A stretch of 64,000 bases of DNA from Gemmatirosa kalamazoonensis (GCF_000522985.1 NZ_CP007128.1:2216220-2280219); one strand, 5' to 3'; positions 8,677 to 19,244 are shown, counted from the first letter of the stretch. Translations and numbers: made by a program. Notes: generated by a model not told the origin, from the letters alone.

Positions 8677-10097
8677 CGAGACGCTTCGTGAGCACGTTGG
8701 GCGTCGCGGCGCTCGCGGCGTGCGCGCACCACGTCGAGTCGAATGGACCACGCGACGTCGTGCGGGACGTCGTGCGGGTGCGCGAGGGCACACTGCGCGG
8801 CGTCGTCGACGGCGGCGTCGCGTCGTTCAAAGGCGTGCCGTTCGCCGCGCCGCCGTTGGGCGAGCTGCGATGGCACGCGCCGCGCCCGGCCGCGGCGTGG
8901 AGCGGCGTGCGCGCGGCGGACCGCTTCTCGCCGGCGTGCATGCAGCGCGCGCCCGCGGCGTTCGGGCCGTGGACGCTCGAGTTCCTGCTGCGCGGGCCGG
9001 TGAGCGAGGACTGCCTGTACCTCAACGTGTGGACCGCGGCACCGGCCGAGGGCGCGCCGCGCCCGGTACTCGTCTACGTCTACGGTGGCGGCTTCGCGAG
9101 CGGCTCGAGCGACGTGCCGGTGTACGACGGCGCGCGACTCGCCGCGAAGGGGCTCGTCGTCGTCACGATCAACTACCGCGTGGGCGCGCTCGGCTTCCTC
9201 GCGCATCCCGCGCTGTCGGCCGAGTCGCCGGACCATGCGTCGGGGAACTACGGCCTGCTCGACCAGATCGCCGCGCTGCAGTGGGTGCACGACAACGTCG
9301 CGGCGTTCGGCGGCGACCCGTCGCGCGTCACCGTGGCGGGGCAGTCCGCGGGCGCGATCTCGGTGTTCCTGCTCACCACGTCGCCACGCGCGCGGGGGCT
9401 CTTCCAGCGCGCGGTGATCGAGAGCGGGCCCGACGCGCTGGCGGCGATGGGGATGGCGACGACGCGCGCCGCGGCGCGCCCCCTCGCCGACGCCGAGCGC
9501 GCGGGCCTCGCGACGGCTCGGGCGTTAGGCACGCCGACGGTCGCCGAGCTGCGCGCGCTGCCCGCGGCCCAGCTCGTGTCGCCGCCCGGCGCCGGCCGCT
9601 TCGGCCCGGTCGTCGACGGTGCGGTGGTGCTCGACGCGCTCGCCCCCATCAACGACGTGCCGACGATCGCGGGCATGAACGCCGACGAGGGGAGCTCCGC
9701 GCCCGACTACGCCGCGGACACGGGGAAGGCGCGCGCGCGGGAGGTCGGCTTCGAGAGCCTGCGCCGCGTCCTCGCCGAGCGCTCGACGACGGCGCGCACA
9801 CCGGCGTACGCGTACTACTTCGACCGCGTGATCCCGTGGCCGGAGCACCCGGAGTTCGGCGCGTTCCACACCTCGGAGGTGCCGTACGTGTTCGGGACGC
9901 TCGACGTGCTGCCGCGTCCGTGGACGGCGGAGGACCGGCGGCTCTCCGAGACGATGATGGCGTACTGGGTCAACTTCGCCGCGCGCGGCGATCCGAACGG
10001 CCCCGGGCTCCCCACGTGGCCCGCGTTCGCGCCCGACGGCGCGACGGTCCTGGAGCTCGGCCCGCGCACCGGGCCGATCGCCGCGGCGCCGCGGTGA
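8673..10097 (+). CDS. Type-B carboxylesterase/lipase family lipoprotein
   Basis: A 474-residue alpha/beta hydrolase. It begins with a lipoprotein-type signal ending in LAAC (Cys about residue 16). Family motifs are SEDCLYLNVW, the oxyanion-loop VYVYGGGFASGSS, the nucleophile elbow AGQSAGA (catalytic Ser), an acidic residue in NADEGSS and the catalytic His in AFHTSEVPYVFG. It is slightly shorter than the usual 500 residues, missing part of the segment after DEG. Its start overlaps the RNase gene, so the two are probably co-translated. It likely hydrolyses esters in the periplasm or cell envelope; the substrate is unknown. Confidence 0.9.
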   Translation: MTRRFVSTLGVAALAACAHHVESNGPRDVVRDVVRVREGTLRGVVDGGVASFKGVPFAAPPLGELRWHAPRPAAAWSGVRAADRFSPACMQRAPAAFGPWTLEFLLRGPVSEDCLYLNVWTAAPAEGAPRPVLVYVYGGGFASGSSDVPVYDGARLAAKGLVVVTINYRVGALGFLAHPALSAESPDHASGNYGLLDQIAALQWVHDNVAAFGGDPSRVTVAGQSAGAISVFLLTTSPRARGLFQRAVIESGPDALAAMGMATTRAAARPLADAERAGLATARALGTPTVAELRALPAAQLVSPPGAGRFGPVVDGAVVLDALAPINDVPTIAGMNADEGSSAPDYAADTGKARAREVGFESLRRVLAERSTTARTPAYAYYFDRVIPWPEHPEFGAFHTSEVPYVFGTLDVLPRPWTAEDRRLSETMMAYWVNFAARGDPNGPGLPTWPAFAPDGATVLELGPRTGPIAAAPR

Positions 10098-10104
10098 CGC
10101 GGGT

Positions 10105-10133
10105 TTGACATAGGGGGAGGGGGTATCTAGACT
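10105..10133 (+). promoter_or_regulatory. Sigma-70-type promoter of the copper ATPase gene
   Basis: A perfect -35 box TTGACA (10105-10110), a 17-base spacer and a -10-like TAGACT (10128-10133) lie just upstream of the CopA gene. The spacer is a G-run (TAGGGGGAGGGGGTATC), which itself contains a GGGTAT half-site. Confidence 0.6.
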
Positions 10134-10135
10134 TC

Positions 10136-10152
10136 ATACCCATGGAGGGTAT
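10136..10152. promoter_or_regulatory. CsoR-type copper operator
   Basis: The perfect inverted repeat ATACCC-N5-GGGTAT lies immediately downstream of the promoter and overlaps the ribosome-binding site. It has the same layout (TACCC-N5-GGGTA) as the known Bacillus CsoR operator. A csoR gene follows the ATPase, so copper-relieved repression is the natural reading. Confidence 0.7.
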
Positions 10153-10159
10153 CGAAGCC

Positions 10160-12439
<2,280 letters not shown>

Positions 12440-12445
12440 AGCAAG

Positions 12446-12522
12446 ACGCATCCTTTCCATGGCGTTCCCGTACATCTCCATGGCCTTTGGGTATGATGGC
12501 AACGCCATGGACATGATGCGTC
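12446..12522. promoter_or_regulatory. Large dyad between copA and csoR
   Basis: Two nested inverted repeats fill the 108-base gap: outer GACGCAT/ATGCGTC (12446-12452, 12516-12522) and inner perfect CCATGGCGTT/AACGCCATGG (12457-12466, 12501-12510). The loop contains a -10-like TATGAT (12492-12497) preceded by GGG, giving a GGGTAT CsoR half-site. It could be an internal csoR promoter/operator or an attenuating hairpin. Confidence 0.45.
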
Positions 12523-12547
12523 CCGGCAGTCCCTCACACCCGACACC

Positions 12548-12883
12548 ATGCCCACCCACACCACCGCCTGCGCCTGCGGCCTCCACGATGCCTCTCGCAA
12601 GGCGGTCGCCGTCGATCCCGACGCGAAGGAGCGCAACCTCAAGCGCCTGCGCCGCATCGAGGGACAGGTGCGCGGCCTCCACAAGATGATCGAGGAGGAC
12701 CGCTACTGCGCCGACGTGCTGACGCAGATCTCCTCCGTGCACGAGGCGCTGCGCGCCGTCGGCCGGGAGCTGATGCGCAACCACCTGAAGCACTGCGCGA
12801 CGTCCGCCATCCGCGCCGGCGACGCCGACGCCGAGTCGATGTACGACGAGCTGGTGGATCTCATGTACAAGCACTCGCGCTGA
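12548..12883 (+). CDS. csoR: CsoR-family copper-sensing repressor
   Basis: A 111-residue DUF156 protein, an all-helical tetrameric repressor. The core LKRLRRIEGQVRGLHKMIEEDRYC is diagnostic. Cu(I) ligand positions Cys54, His79 and Cys83 reproduce the Cys-x24-His-x3-Cys spacing of Mycobacterium CsoR, which separates copper sensors from RcnR/FrmR relatives. It follows copA on the same strand and presumably represses it through the operator at 10136. The N-terminus has two extra cysteines (ACAC) of unknown use. Confidence 0.93.
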   Translation: MPTHTTACACGLHDASRKAVAVDPDAKERNLKRLRRIEGQVRGLHKMIEEDRYCADVLTQISSVHEALRAVGRELMRNHLKHCATSAIRAGDADAESMYDELVDLMYKHSR

Positions 12884-12959
12884 CGCGGCTCGTCACGCGC
12901 TGACGTGGGTTCGGCACGCGACGCTGGCCCCGCGCGCGCGCGCGGCACACCGTCGCCGC

Positions 12960-14264
12960 ATGCGACACATGCGACACATGCGACGCGTCTCCCGCCTCGC
13001 CGTGGTTCTCGCGCTCGGCGCGCACGTCGCCAGGGCGCAGAACGACTCCACCTGGCGCGACCACGATCGCGCCGCGCGCGACGCCCGCCTGCGCGGCGAC
13101 TGGCGCGGCTCGCTCGCCCACCTCGAGCGCATGGACGCGCTGCTCGGCGGGCACCCGTCGGTGGTGCTCGCGATGGCGCGGGCGCAGGCGCGCGCGGGCG
13201 ACACCGCCGCGTCGATCGCCACGCTCGACCGCCTCGCCGCGATGGGCATCGCGCACGACGTGGCGGCGGACACGCTGCTCGACGGCGTGCGCGCGCCGGC
13301 CGAGGGGCTCGACGTCGCGCGTCGGCTTCGCGAGAACGGCGCCGCCGTCGGCGCGCCGCGCGTGGTGGCGACGATGCCCGATCGCGACTTCGTGGCCGAG
13401 GGGATCGTGTGGGATCCGACCCGGCGGCAGCTCCTCGTGTCGAGCATCCGACATCGGCGCGTCGTTTCCGTGACGCTCGACGGCACCGTGACGCCGCTCG
13501 TCGATCTCGCGCGTGACGGCGCGTGGGCGGCGATGGGGATGGCCATCGATCCCGCGCGCGATCGGCTGTGGGTGGCGACGGAGTGGACGACGAACATGGC
13601 GGGCGGCTCTCGCGCCGACTCCGGCCGCAGCGCCGTGCTCCGCTACGCGCTGCGCCGCCCGAGTGCGCCGCGGCGACTGACGCTGCCGCCGGGCCGGCAC
13701 GAGCCGGGCGACATCGCCGTCGCGTCGAACGGCGACCTGTTCGTCTCCGACGGCCGCGAGGGGATGATCTTCGTCGTGCGCGACGGGCGCGAGACGCTCG
13801 ACACGCTCGTGCCGCCGGGCACGCTCGTCTCGCCGCAGGGCATCGCGCCCGACGCCGACGGCCGCCGGCTGTTCGTCGCCGACTACGTGCGCGGCATCGC
13901 CGTCGTCGACCGGGCGACCGGCGCCGTGTCGTGGCTGCCGCGCCCGCGCGACGTCGCGGTGAACGGGGTCGACGGGATGATCCTGCGCGGCGACGCGCTG
14001 CTCGGCGTGCAGAACGGGCTGAACCCGGACCGCATCGTGGCGCTCGACCTCGACGGCGCGCACGGCGCGATCACCGGCGTGCGCGTGCTCGCACGCGACA
14101 GCACGATGCTGCAGGACCCCACGCACCTCGCGCTCGTCGGCGACGATCTGTACTTCGTCGCGAACGGCGGCTACGACGCGTACGAGGCCGATGGCTCGCT
14201 GCGCGCGGGGGCCGTGCAGCGCGCGCCGGCCGTCGCGCGGCTCGCGCTCCGGCCGCCGCGGTAG
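12960..14264 (+). CDS. Secreted SMP-30/NHL-like beta-propeller protein
   Basis: A 434-residue protein with a signal peptide (RLAVVLALGAHVARA). Roughly 100 helical, TPR-like residues follow (SLAHLERMDALLGG...AGDTAASIATLD), then a propeller of strand repeats (FVAEGIVWDPTRRQLLVSS, GDIAVASNGDLFVSD, SPQGIAPDADGRRLFVADY). The latter resemble gluconolactonase/SMP-30 or NHL blades, but without the metal ligands needed to call an enzyme. The start is uncertain: a 9-base direct repeat (ATGCGACAC) gives three in-frame ATGs at 12960, 12969 and 12978. Function unknown. Confidence 0.75.
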   Translation: MRHMRHMRRVSRLAVVLALGAHVARAQNDSTWRDHDRAARDARLRGDWRGSLAHLERMDALLGGHPSVVLAMARAQARAGDTAASIATLDRLAAMGIAHDVAADTLLDGVRAPAEGLDVARRLRENGAAVGAPRVVATMPDRDFVAEGIVWDPTRRQLLVSSIRHRRVVSVTLDGTVTPLVDLARDGAWAAMGMAIDPARDRLWVATEWTTNMAGGSRADSGRSAVLRYALRRPSAPRRLTLPPGRHEPGDIAVASNGDLFVSDGREGMIFVVRDGRETLDTLVPPGTLVSPQGIAPDADGRRLFVADYVRGIAVVDRATGAVSWLPRPRDVAVNGVDGMILRGDALLGVQNGLNPDRIVALDLDGAHGAITGVRVLARDSTMLQDPTHLALVGDDLYFVANGGYDAYEADGSLRAGAVQRAPAVARLALRPPR

Positions 14265-14268
14265 CGCT

Positions 14269-14367
14269 AGGAGGACAGGAGGGCAGGCGGGCAGCGAGTA
14301 TCTTGGTGAAGGGGACCCTCCCCCCTCGCGCCCTCCTGCCCTCCTGCCCTCCTGCCCTCCTGCCCTC
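14269..14367. repeat. Purine-arm tandem-repeat hairpin element (TGCCCTCC type)
   Basis: The left arm is AGGAGGACAGGAGGGCAGG-like (14269-14293). The right arm is four to five copies of the 8-mer TGCCCTCC/CCCTCCTG (14330-14367). The arms are complementary. The element fills the gap between the propeller gene and the sulfate-permease start codon, so it could terminate the first and set the leader of the second. Confidence 0.7.
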
Positions 14368-14368
14368 G

Positions 14369-16078
14369 GTGTTCGTCCCGAAGCTCGTCACCACCCTGCG
14401 CGGCTACGACCGCGCGCAGCTCGTCCGCGACCTCACCGCGGGCGTGATCGTCGGCATCGTGGCGCTCCCGCTGTCGATCGCGTTCGCGATCGCGAGCGGC
14501 GTCACGCCCGACCGCGGCCTGTACACGGCGATCGTCGCCGGCTTCCTCATCTCCGCCCTCGGCGGCTCGCGCGTGCAGGTGGGCGGGCCGACGGGGGCGT
14601 TCGTCGTCATCGTCTACGGCATCGTGCAGCGGTACGGCGTCGGCGGCCTCACCGTCGCGACGCTGATGGCCGGCGTGATGCTCGTCGCGTTCGGCGTGGC
14701 GAAGCTCGGCGTCGCGATCCGGTTCATCCCGCGGCCGCTCGTCACCGGATTCACGTCGGGGATCGCGGTGATCATCGCCAGCGGCGAGATCAAGGACTTC
14801 CTCGGCCTGCGCATGGGCGCCGTCCCGGCGCCGTTCGTGGAGAAGCTCGCCGCGATCGGCGCGCACCTCGGCACGGTGAACGGGCGCGCGTTCGGCGTGG
14901 CGCTGCTCGCGCTCGCGATCCTGATCCTGTGGCCGCGCGTGAGCCACCGCGTGCCGGGACCGCTCGTCGCGCTGCTCGTGACGACGGCCGTCGTGCGCGG
15001 CTTCGGCCTCGACGTGGAGACGATCGGGAGCCGCTTCGGCGCGATCAGCGCGTCGCTGCCGCACCCCGTGATGCCGCACCTCACGTTCGCCGAGGCGGCG
15101 TCGCTCGTCGGGCCGGCGTTCACCATCGCGCTGCTGGGCGGCATCGAGTCGCTGCTCTCGGCCGTGGTCGCGGACGGCATGATCGGTGGGCAGCATCGCT
15201 CGAACATGGAGCTCGTCGCGCAGGGCGTGGCGAACGTCGCGTCCGCGCTGTTCGGCGGCATCCCCGCCACCGGCGCCATCGCGCGCACGGCGACGAACGT
15301 GAAGAACGGCGGCCGCACGCCGGTGGCCGGCATGGTGCACGCGGCCACGCTGCTGCTCATCACGCTGTTCTTCGGCCGTTGGGCGGGGCTCGTCCCGATG
15401 GCGACGCTCGCGTCGATCCTGCTCGTGGTGGCGTACCACATGAGCGAGTGGCGCGTGTTCCGCAACGAGCTCTCGTCGCCGCGGGGCGACGTCGCCGTGA
15501 TGCTCGTGGCGTTCCTGCTCACGGTGCTCGTCGACCTCACCGTCGCGATCGAGGTCGGGATGGTGCTCGCCGCGTTCCTGTTCATGAAGCGCATGGCCGA
15601 GGTGACGCAGGTGCGCGCCGTGGCCGTCGCCGGCGGCCCGTCGGACGACCCCGATGCCGACGAGGCGCCCGATCCCGACGCCACGGGGCACTACCGCGTG
15701 CCGCGCGGCGTCGAGGTCTACGAGATCAACGGGCCGTTCTTCTTCGGCGCCGCGGCGGCGTTCAAGGACACGCTCGCGCGCGTCGCGGGGAAGCCGAAAG
15801 TGCTCGTGCTGCGCATGCGCCGCGTGCCGACGATCGACGCGACGGGACTGCACGCGCTCACCGACGTCGTGCACCGCAGTCGCCGCGACGGCTCGCTCGT
15901 GCTCCTGTCGGAGGTGCAGCCGCAGCCGCTCCAGGCGCTCCAGCGCTCCGTGGTGCTCGACGAGATCGGCGAGGAGCACCTCTGCCCGACGCTGAAGGAC
16001 GCACTGACCGCGGCCGAGGAGCACATCGCGGCGCGCCGGCTGCTACACGGCACCGGGCGGCACGCGGCGGTGACGTGA
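14369..16078 (+). CDS. SulP-family anion transporter with STAS domain
   Basis: A 569-residue transporter. The GTG at 14369 is chosen because the protein then begins VFVPKLVTTLRGYDRAQLVRD, as in family members; no ATG or Shine-Dalgarno is available since the repeat abuts it. Family blocks are DLTAGVIVGIVALPLSIAFAIASG, GFLISALGGSRVQVGGPTGAF, and GGIPATGAIARTATNVKNGGRTPVAGM. About 11 membrane segments are followed by a C-terminal STAS domain (about residues 445-550). Substrates of bacterial SulP proteins include sulfate, bicarbonate and dicarboxylates; the sequence does not decide among them. Confidence 0.92.
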   Translation: MFVPKLVTTLRGYDRAQLVRDLTAGVIVGIVALPLSIAFAIASGVTPDRGLYTAIVAGFLISALGGSRVQVGGPTGAFVVIVYGIVQRYGVGGLTVATLMAGVMLVAFGVAKLGVAIRFIPRPLVTGFTSGIAVIIASGEIKDFLGLRMGAVPAPFVEKLAAIGAHLGTVNGRAFGVALLALAILILWPRVSHRVPGPLVALLVTTAVVRGFGLDVETIGSRFGAISASLPHPVMPHLTFAEAASLVGPAFTIALLGGIESLLSAVVADGMIGGQHRSNMELVAQGVANVASALFGGIPATGAIARTATNVKNGGRTPVAGMVHAATLLLITLFFGRWAGLVPMATLASILLVVAYHMSEWRVFRNELSSPRGDVAVMLVAFLLTVLVDLTVAIEVGMVLAAFLFMKRMAEVTQVRAVAVAGGPSDDPDADEAPDPDATGHYRVPRGVEVYEINGPFFFGAAAAFKDTLARVAGKPKVLVLRMRRVPTIDATGLHALTDVVHRSRRDGSLVLLSEVQPQPLQALQRSVVLDEIGEEHLCPTLKDALTAAEEHIAARRLLHGTGRHAAVT

Positions 16079-16091
16079 GGCGCGTGCGGCT

Positions 16092-16357
16092 CACGCGGAG
16101 GCGCGGAGCACGCGGAGAACGGCCTCTTCGTATTGAACCGCAGAGGACGCAGAGGGCCGCAGAGGACTGCCTCTTTGAATCGAACCACGGAGGGCACGGA
16201 GGACACGGAGGAAACCAATTGGAGTGGTTCTCCTCTGTGTCCTCCGTGTCCTCTGTGGTTCGGAGAAGAGAGATGGTGTTCTCTGCGGCCCTCTGCGTCC
16301 TCTGCGGTTCATTCACACAGCCAAAGCAGTTCTCCGCGTGCTCCGCGCCTCCGCGTG
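16092..16357. repeat. Three tandem-repeat hairpin elements nested inside each other
   Basis: The outer arms (16092-16120 and 16329-16357) are a perfect 29-bp inverted repeat built of CGCGGAG units. The middle arms (16135-16164 and 16281-16310) are a perfect 30-bp inverted repeat built of CGCAGAGG units. The inner arms (16183-16216 and 16226-16260) are near-perfect and built of CACGGAGG units, around a short loop. The locus separates the convergent sulP and S33-hydrolase genes. Short open frames on both strands here are by-products of the repeats. Confidence 0.9.
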
Positions 16358-16361
16358 AGAA

Positions 16362-17429
16362 TCAGAATCGCCCCGCGTCCACGTCGTGAATGAACCGGAT
16401 CACGCCGTCCATGTACGTGTGCTGGTCGTCGTACATGGCCATGTGGCTCCCGTTCGGGCAGTAGAGGTACCGCGCGTGCGGCATCGACTTCGCCATGCGC
16501 TCCATGAACGCCGGGTCCATCGTGTCGTACTTCGCGCCGATGACGAGCGTCGGCACGGTGATCTTCGGCAGGTCCGCGGTGCGGTCCCAGTGCTCGAGCT
16601 TCCCGCTCGCGCCCATTTCGCTCGGCCCCTGCATCGGGACGTACACGTCCTCGTTGATGTGGGCGAACGCGCGCTTGACGGGGTCGGGCCACGAGTCCGC
16701 CGGCATGCGCAGCAGGTGCTGCTCGTAGAAGTTCGGCGTGAGCAGCGCCATGTAGCGTGGGCTCTGGAAATCCTTCCGTGCCTCGATGGCCTGGATCTCG
16801 GCCAGCGCCTTCTGGTCCATCGCCGGCATGAGGACCTTGTGCGCGTACTCGTTGTACGCCGGGATGCTCGACATCATGTTCGAGATGACGAGCCCTTTCA
16901 GGTTCTGCTGGTACTTCAGCGCGTACTCCGTGGCGAGCAGCCCGCCCCACGACTGGCCCAGCAGGTAGAAGTTGGTGCGGTCGAGGCCTAACGCCTTCCG
17001 CACCTGCTCGACCTCCTCGACGTAGCGCGCCGTGTTCACGAGCGACGAGTCCTTCGGGTTGTCGCTGTAGAACGAGCCGAGCTGGTCGTAGTAGTAGTAC
17101 TCGACGTTCGCGGCCGGGAAGTACGAGTCGAACGCCTCCATGTACTCGTGCGTCGCGCCCGGACCGCCGTGCAACAGCAGCACCTTCACGCGCGGGTTGT
17201 TGCCGATGCGCTTCGTCCAGACGTGGAACGTGCCTTTCGGCGTCGTGATCGGGATGAGGCGTACGCCGCCGGAGAGGACGTCGGTGCGGCCGGCGGTGTC
17301 GAAGTAGGCCGCGGTCGCGTTAGGCGGCGTGGCGCCCGCGCGCGCGCTGTCGCTCGGCGTGGACGAGCCGGCGCGGCACGCGGCCGCGACGACGAGGGGC
17401 AGGAGCGCGACGAGGAGGTGGCGGCGCAT
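16362..17429 (-). CDS. Proline iminopeptidase-like (S33) alpha/beta hydrolase lipoprotein
   Basis: A 355-residue protein. The start at 17429 gives a lipoprotein signal (MRRHLLVALLPLVVAAAC, Cys18). Motifs are the oxyanion strand LLLHGGPGATHEYM, YYDQLGSFYSD, the nucleophile elbow GQSWGG, the acid in GAKYDTMDP and the catalytic His in PNGSHMAMYDD. This is the proline iminopeptidase / tricorn-factor branch of family S33, here exported and lipid-anchored. It probably acts on N-terminal residues of peptides in the envelope; the exact substrate is unknown. Confidence 0.88.
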   Translation of the reverse strand: MRRHLLVALLPLVVAAACRAGSSTPSDSARAGATPPNATAAYFDTAGRTDVLSGGVRLIPITTPKGTFHVWTKRIGNNPRVKVLLLHGGPGATHEYMEAFDSYFPAANVEYYYYDQLGSFYSDNPKDSSLVNTARYVEEVEQVRKALGLDRTNFYLLGQSWGGLLATEYALKYQQNLKGLVISNMMSSIPAYNEYAHKVLMPAMDQKALAEIQAIEARKDFQSPRYMALLTPNFYEQHLLRMPADSWPDPVKRAFAHINEDVYVPMQGPSEMGASGKLEHWDRTADLPKITVPTLVIGAKYDTMDPAFMERMAKSMPHARYLYCPNGSHMAMYDDQHTYMDGVIRFIHDVDAGRF

Positions 17430-17450
17430 GTCGGCGTGGCTGGCGGTACC

Positions 17451-17485
17451 TAGTACCCAGGGGGGCTCCCCCCCACGCCCATCAT
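17451..17485. repeat. Dispersed G-run/C-run repeat, copy 1
   Basis: The sequence TAGTACCCA-G6-CTC7-ACGCCCA is almost duplicated at 48850 (TAGTTCCCA-G7-CTC8-TTCGCCCA). Here it lies 22 bases upstream of the S33 hydrolase start, in the divergent region shared with the SDR gene. A GGTAC-CTA-GTACC inverted repeat overlaps its left end. Confidence 0.6.
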
Positions 17486-17565
17486 AGCGCCGACCGCCGA
17501 GCGGGGAAGTGCCATTCGAGCGCACGGCCGGTACGTTTGGCCGCACCCTCAACCGCGGAGATCCG

Positions 17566-18336
17566 ATGCGCCTCAAGGACAAGGTCGCGCTCATCACGGG
17601 TGCCAGCTCGGGCATCGGCGCCGGCGTGGCCGCGCGCTTCGCCGCCGAGGGCGCGTACGTCGCGCTGAACTTCCGGCCGGGGAGTGCGCCGGATCGCGAG
17701 GCCGCCGAGCGCGCGGTCGCCGGCTTCACGACGCGCGCCGTCGCGGTGGAGGGGGACGTCTCCGACCGCGCGCAGGTGGAGGCGATGGTCGACCGCGTGG
17801 TGCGCGAGCTGGGGCGCCTCGACGTCTGCGTGTGCAACGCCGGCATCGAGGTGCGGCGCGACTTCCTCGACACGACCGACGAGGAGTGGCATCGCGTCCT
17901 CGGCGTCAACCTCTTCGGCGCGTTCGCGGTGAGTCAGGCGGCGGCGCGCGTCATGGTGCGGCAGGGCGGCGGGGGGCGGCTGCTGTTCATGTCGTCGGTG
18001 CACGAGGACATCCCGTTCCCCGGGTACACGTCGTACTGCGCGAGCAAGGGCGCGGTGCGGATGCTGATGCGCAACCTGGCGATGGAGCTCGCGCCGCACC
18101 GCATCACCGTCAACAACATCGCCCCCGGGGCGATCGCGACGCCGATCAACCGCGCGGTGCTCGAGGATCCGGTGGCGTACGCCAACGCGGTGAGCGAGAT
18201 CCCGCTGGGCCGCTTCGGCACGCCGGAGGACGTCGCCGCCGTCGCGACGTTCCTGGCGAGCGACGAGGCGGGCTACGTCACCGGCAGCACGTACTACGTG
18301 GACGGCGGGCTGACGCAGCAGGTGACCCTGTACTGA
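17566..18336 (+). CDS. Short-chain dehydrogenase/reductase (glucose 1-dehydrogenase-like)
   Basis: A 256-residue classical SDR. The ATG at 17566 has GGAG 8 bases upstream. It shows the dinucleotide-binding TGASSGIG (about residues 11-18), NAG at the beta-4 position, the catalytic Ser-Tyr-Lys set in MSSVHEDIPFPGYTSYCASK, and the C-terminal YVTGSTYYVDGGLTQQ common in glucose 1-dehydrogenase-like members. A basic/polar residue pattern at the end of beta-2 (NFRPGS) would fit NADP, but this is inference. Cytoplasmic; substrate unknown. It ends 9 bases from a convergent gene. Confidence 0.9.
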   Translation: MRLKDKVALITGASSGIGAGVAARFAAEGAYVALNFRPGSAPDREAAERAVAGFTTRAVAVEGDVSDRAQVEAMVDRVVRELGRLDVCVCNAGIEVRRDFLDTTDEEWHRVLGVNLFGAFAVSQAAARVMVRQGGGGRLLFMSSVHEDIPFPGYTSYCASKGAVRMLMRNLAMELAPHRITVNNIAPGAIATPINRAVLEDPVAYANAVSEIPLGRFGTPEDVAAVATFLASDEAGYVTGSTYYVDGGLTQQVTLY

Positions 18337-18345
18337 GGTCACGCG

Positions 18346-18702
18346 TCACGCGTCGCGCGCGGCGCCGTCGGCGAGCTCCCCCGCGAGGCGCGTCCATCGC
18401 GCGAGCGACGCCGCGCGCTGCGCCCGCCGTGCCGGGCCGCGTCCGGTCGGCAGCCCCGCGTCGATCGCCGCGGCGACGAGCGAGCAGATCGTCGGCCGCG
18501 AGAAATCGGCGTCGCGCATCGAGCGCACGAACGGCGCGATGGCGGCCTCGATCTCGCTCGCGTCGGCGCGCCGCGCGCTGTCGAGCAGCACCAGGCGCGC
18601 GGCGCGGATGGCGGCGAGGTGCCGGTGCTCCAGCGTGCGGTCCGCGGCGAGCGTCGCGGACGCGCGCCCGTTAGGCGCGTCGAGGCGGGAGTCCGACATC
18701 AC
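18346..18702 (-). CDS. Hypothetical small helical protein
   Basis: A 118-residue, Ala/Arg-rich, apparently all-helical protein that I do not recognise. There is no signal peptide or membrane segment. It contains TICSLVAAAIDAGLPTGRGPARR and a PNG encoded by the CCT-AAC form of the recurring octamer. It sits convergent to the SDR gene with only 9 bases between them. Support is frame length and a position in an otherwise empty gap, so it is a moderate call. Confidence 0.45.
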   Translation of the reverse strand: MMSDSRLDAPNGRASATLAADRTLEHRHLAAIRAARLVLLDSARRADASEIEAAIAPFVRSMRDADFSRPTICSLVAAAIDAGLPTGRGPARRAQRAASLARWTRLAGELADGAARDA

Positions 18703-18863
18703 GGAAGCGGCACGATGTGGTGGCGGGAGGGAGGCGGGTCCGGTCGCGGGTCCGGTGGCGGCTCCGACCCGGAGTCGCCGCGAGCCGCACCGGCATTCCC
18801 CGGCGGCGCCGCCATCCGACCGACACCGTCGGCCGGCCGCTCCCCTATGTCGCTCCCGATGCC

Positions 18864-19244
18864 TCAGCCGCCGACGGCGAGGCCGTAGACCAGCAGCGCG
18901 AGCACCACCGCCGTGAGCAGCACGTACACGCGATCGCGCTGCAGCAGGAACGCCACGAGCGTGAGGGCCACGCGCGCGATCGGCGTCGCCACGAGGAGCA
19001 CGAGGCCGAGCTGCATGGTGGCGCGTCCGTCGAGCGACAGGGCGCCGCGCACCGCGCCGTGCACGCTCCCCAGCAGCGGCGTCGACTCGGGGTGAAAGAC
19101 GCGGAAGCTCGCCGTCGTGGGATGGCGGCCCTGCGCGAGCGCGAGGGCGGCACCGGCGAGCACCACGATCGCCGCGGCCACGACGCCGACCTGCAGCACG
19201 CGCCCGACGACGACCTCCACCCGTCGATCGCTCGGCCCGCTCAT
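18864..19244 (-). CDS. DUF1634 membrane protein, partner of TSUP transporter
   Basis: A 126-residue protein with three hydrophobic segments (VGVVAAAIVVLAGAALALAQG, TMQLGLVLLVATPIARVALTLVAF, YVLLTAVVLALLVYGLAVGG) and the pattern expected of DUF1634. The ATG overlaps the stop of the TauE/SafE-like gene by four bases. The TSUP-DUF1634 pairing recurs in many genomes, so the two probably form one transport unit. A much longer frame spanning this gene and the middle of the next is spurious. Confidence 0.82.
   Translation of the reverse strand: MSGPSDRRVEVVVGRVLQVGVVAAAIVVLAGAALALAQGRHPTTASFRVFHPESTPLLGSVHGAVRGALSLDGRATMQLGLVLLVATPIARVALTLVAFLLQRDRVYVLLTAVVLALLVYGLAVGG

Noticed and set aside
14267-16024. 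585-codon minus-strand open frame antisense to the SulP gene
   Set aside because: It is a His/Arg/Asp-rich shadow frame typical of very GC-rich coding DNA. The plus strand has a clear SulP protein.
16091-16393. Several short open frames on both strands (MNRRGRRGPQRT..., SEPQRTRRTQR...)
   Set aside because: They are translations of the nested CGCAGAGG/CACGGAGG hairpin repeats. Equivalent frames exist on both strands by symmetry and have no start or domain support.
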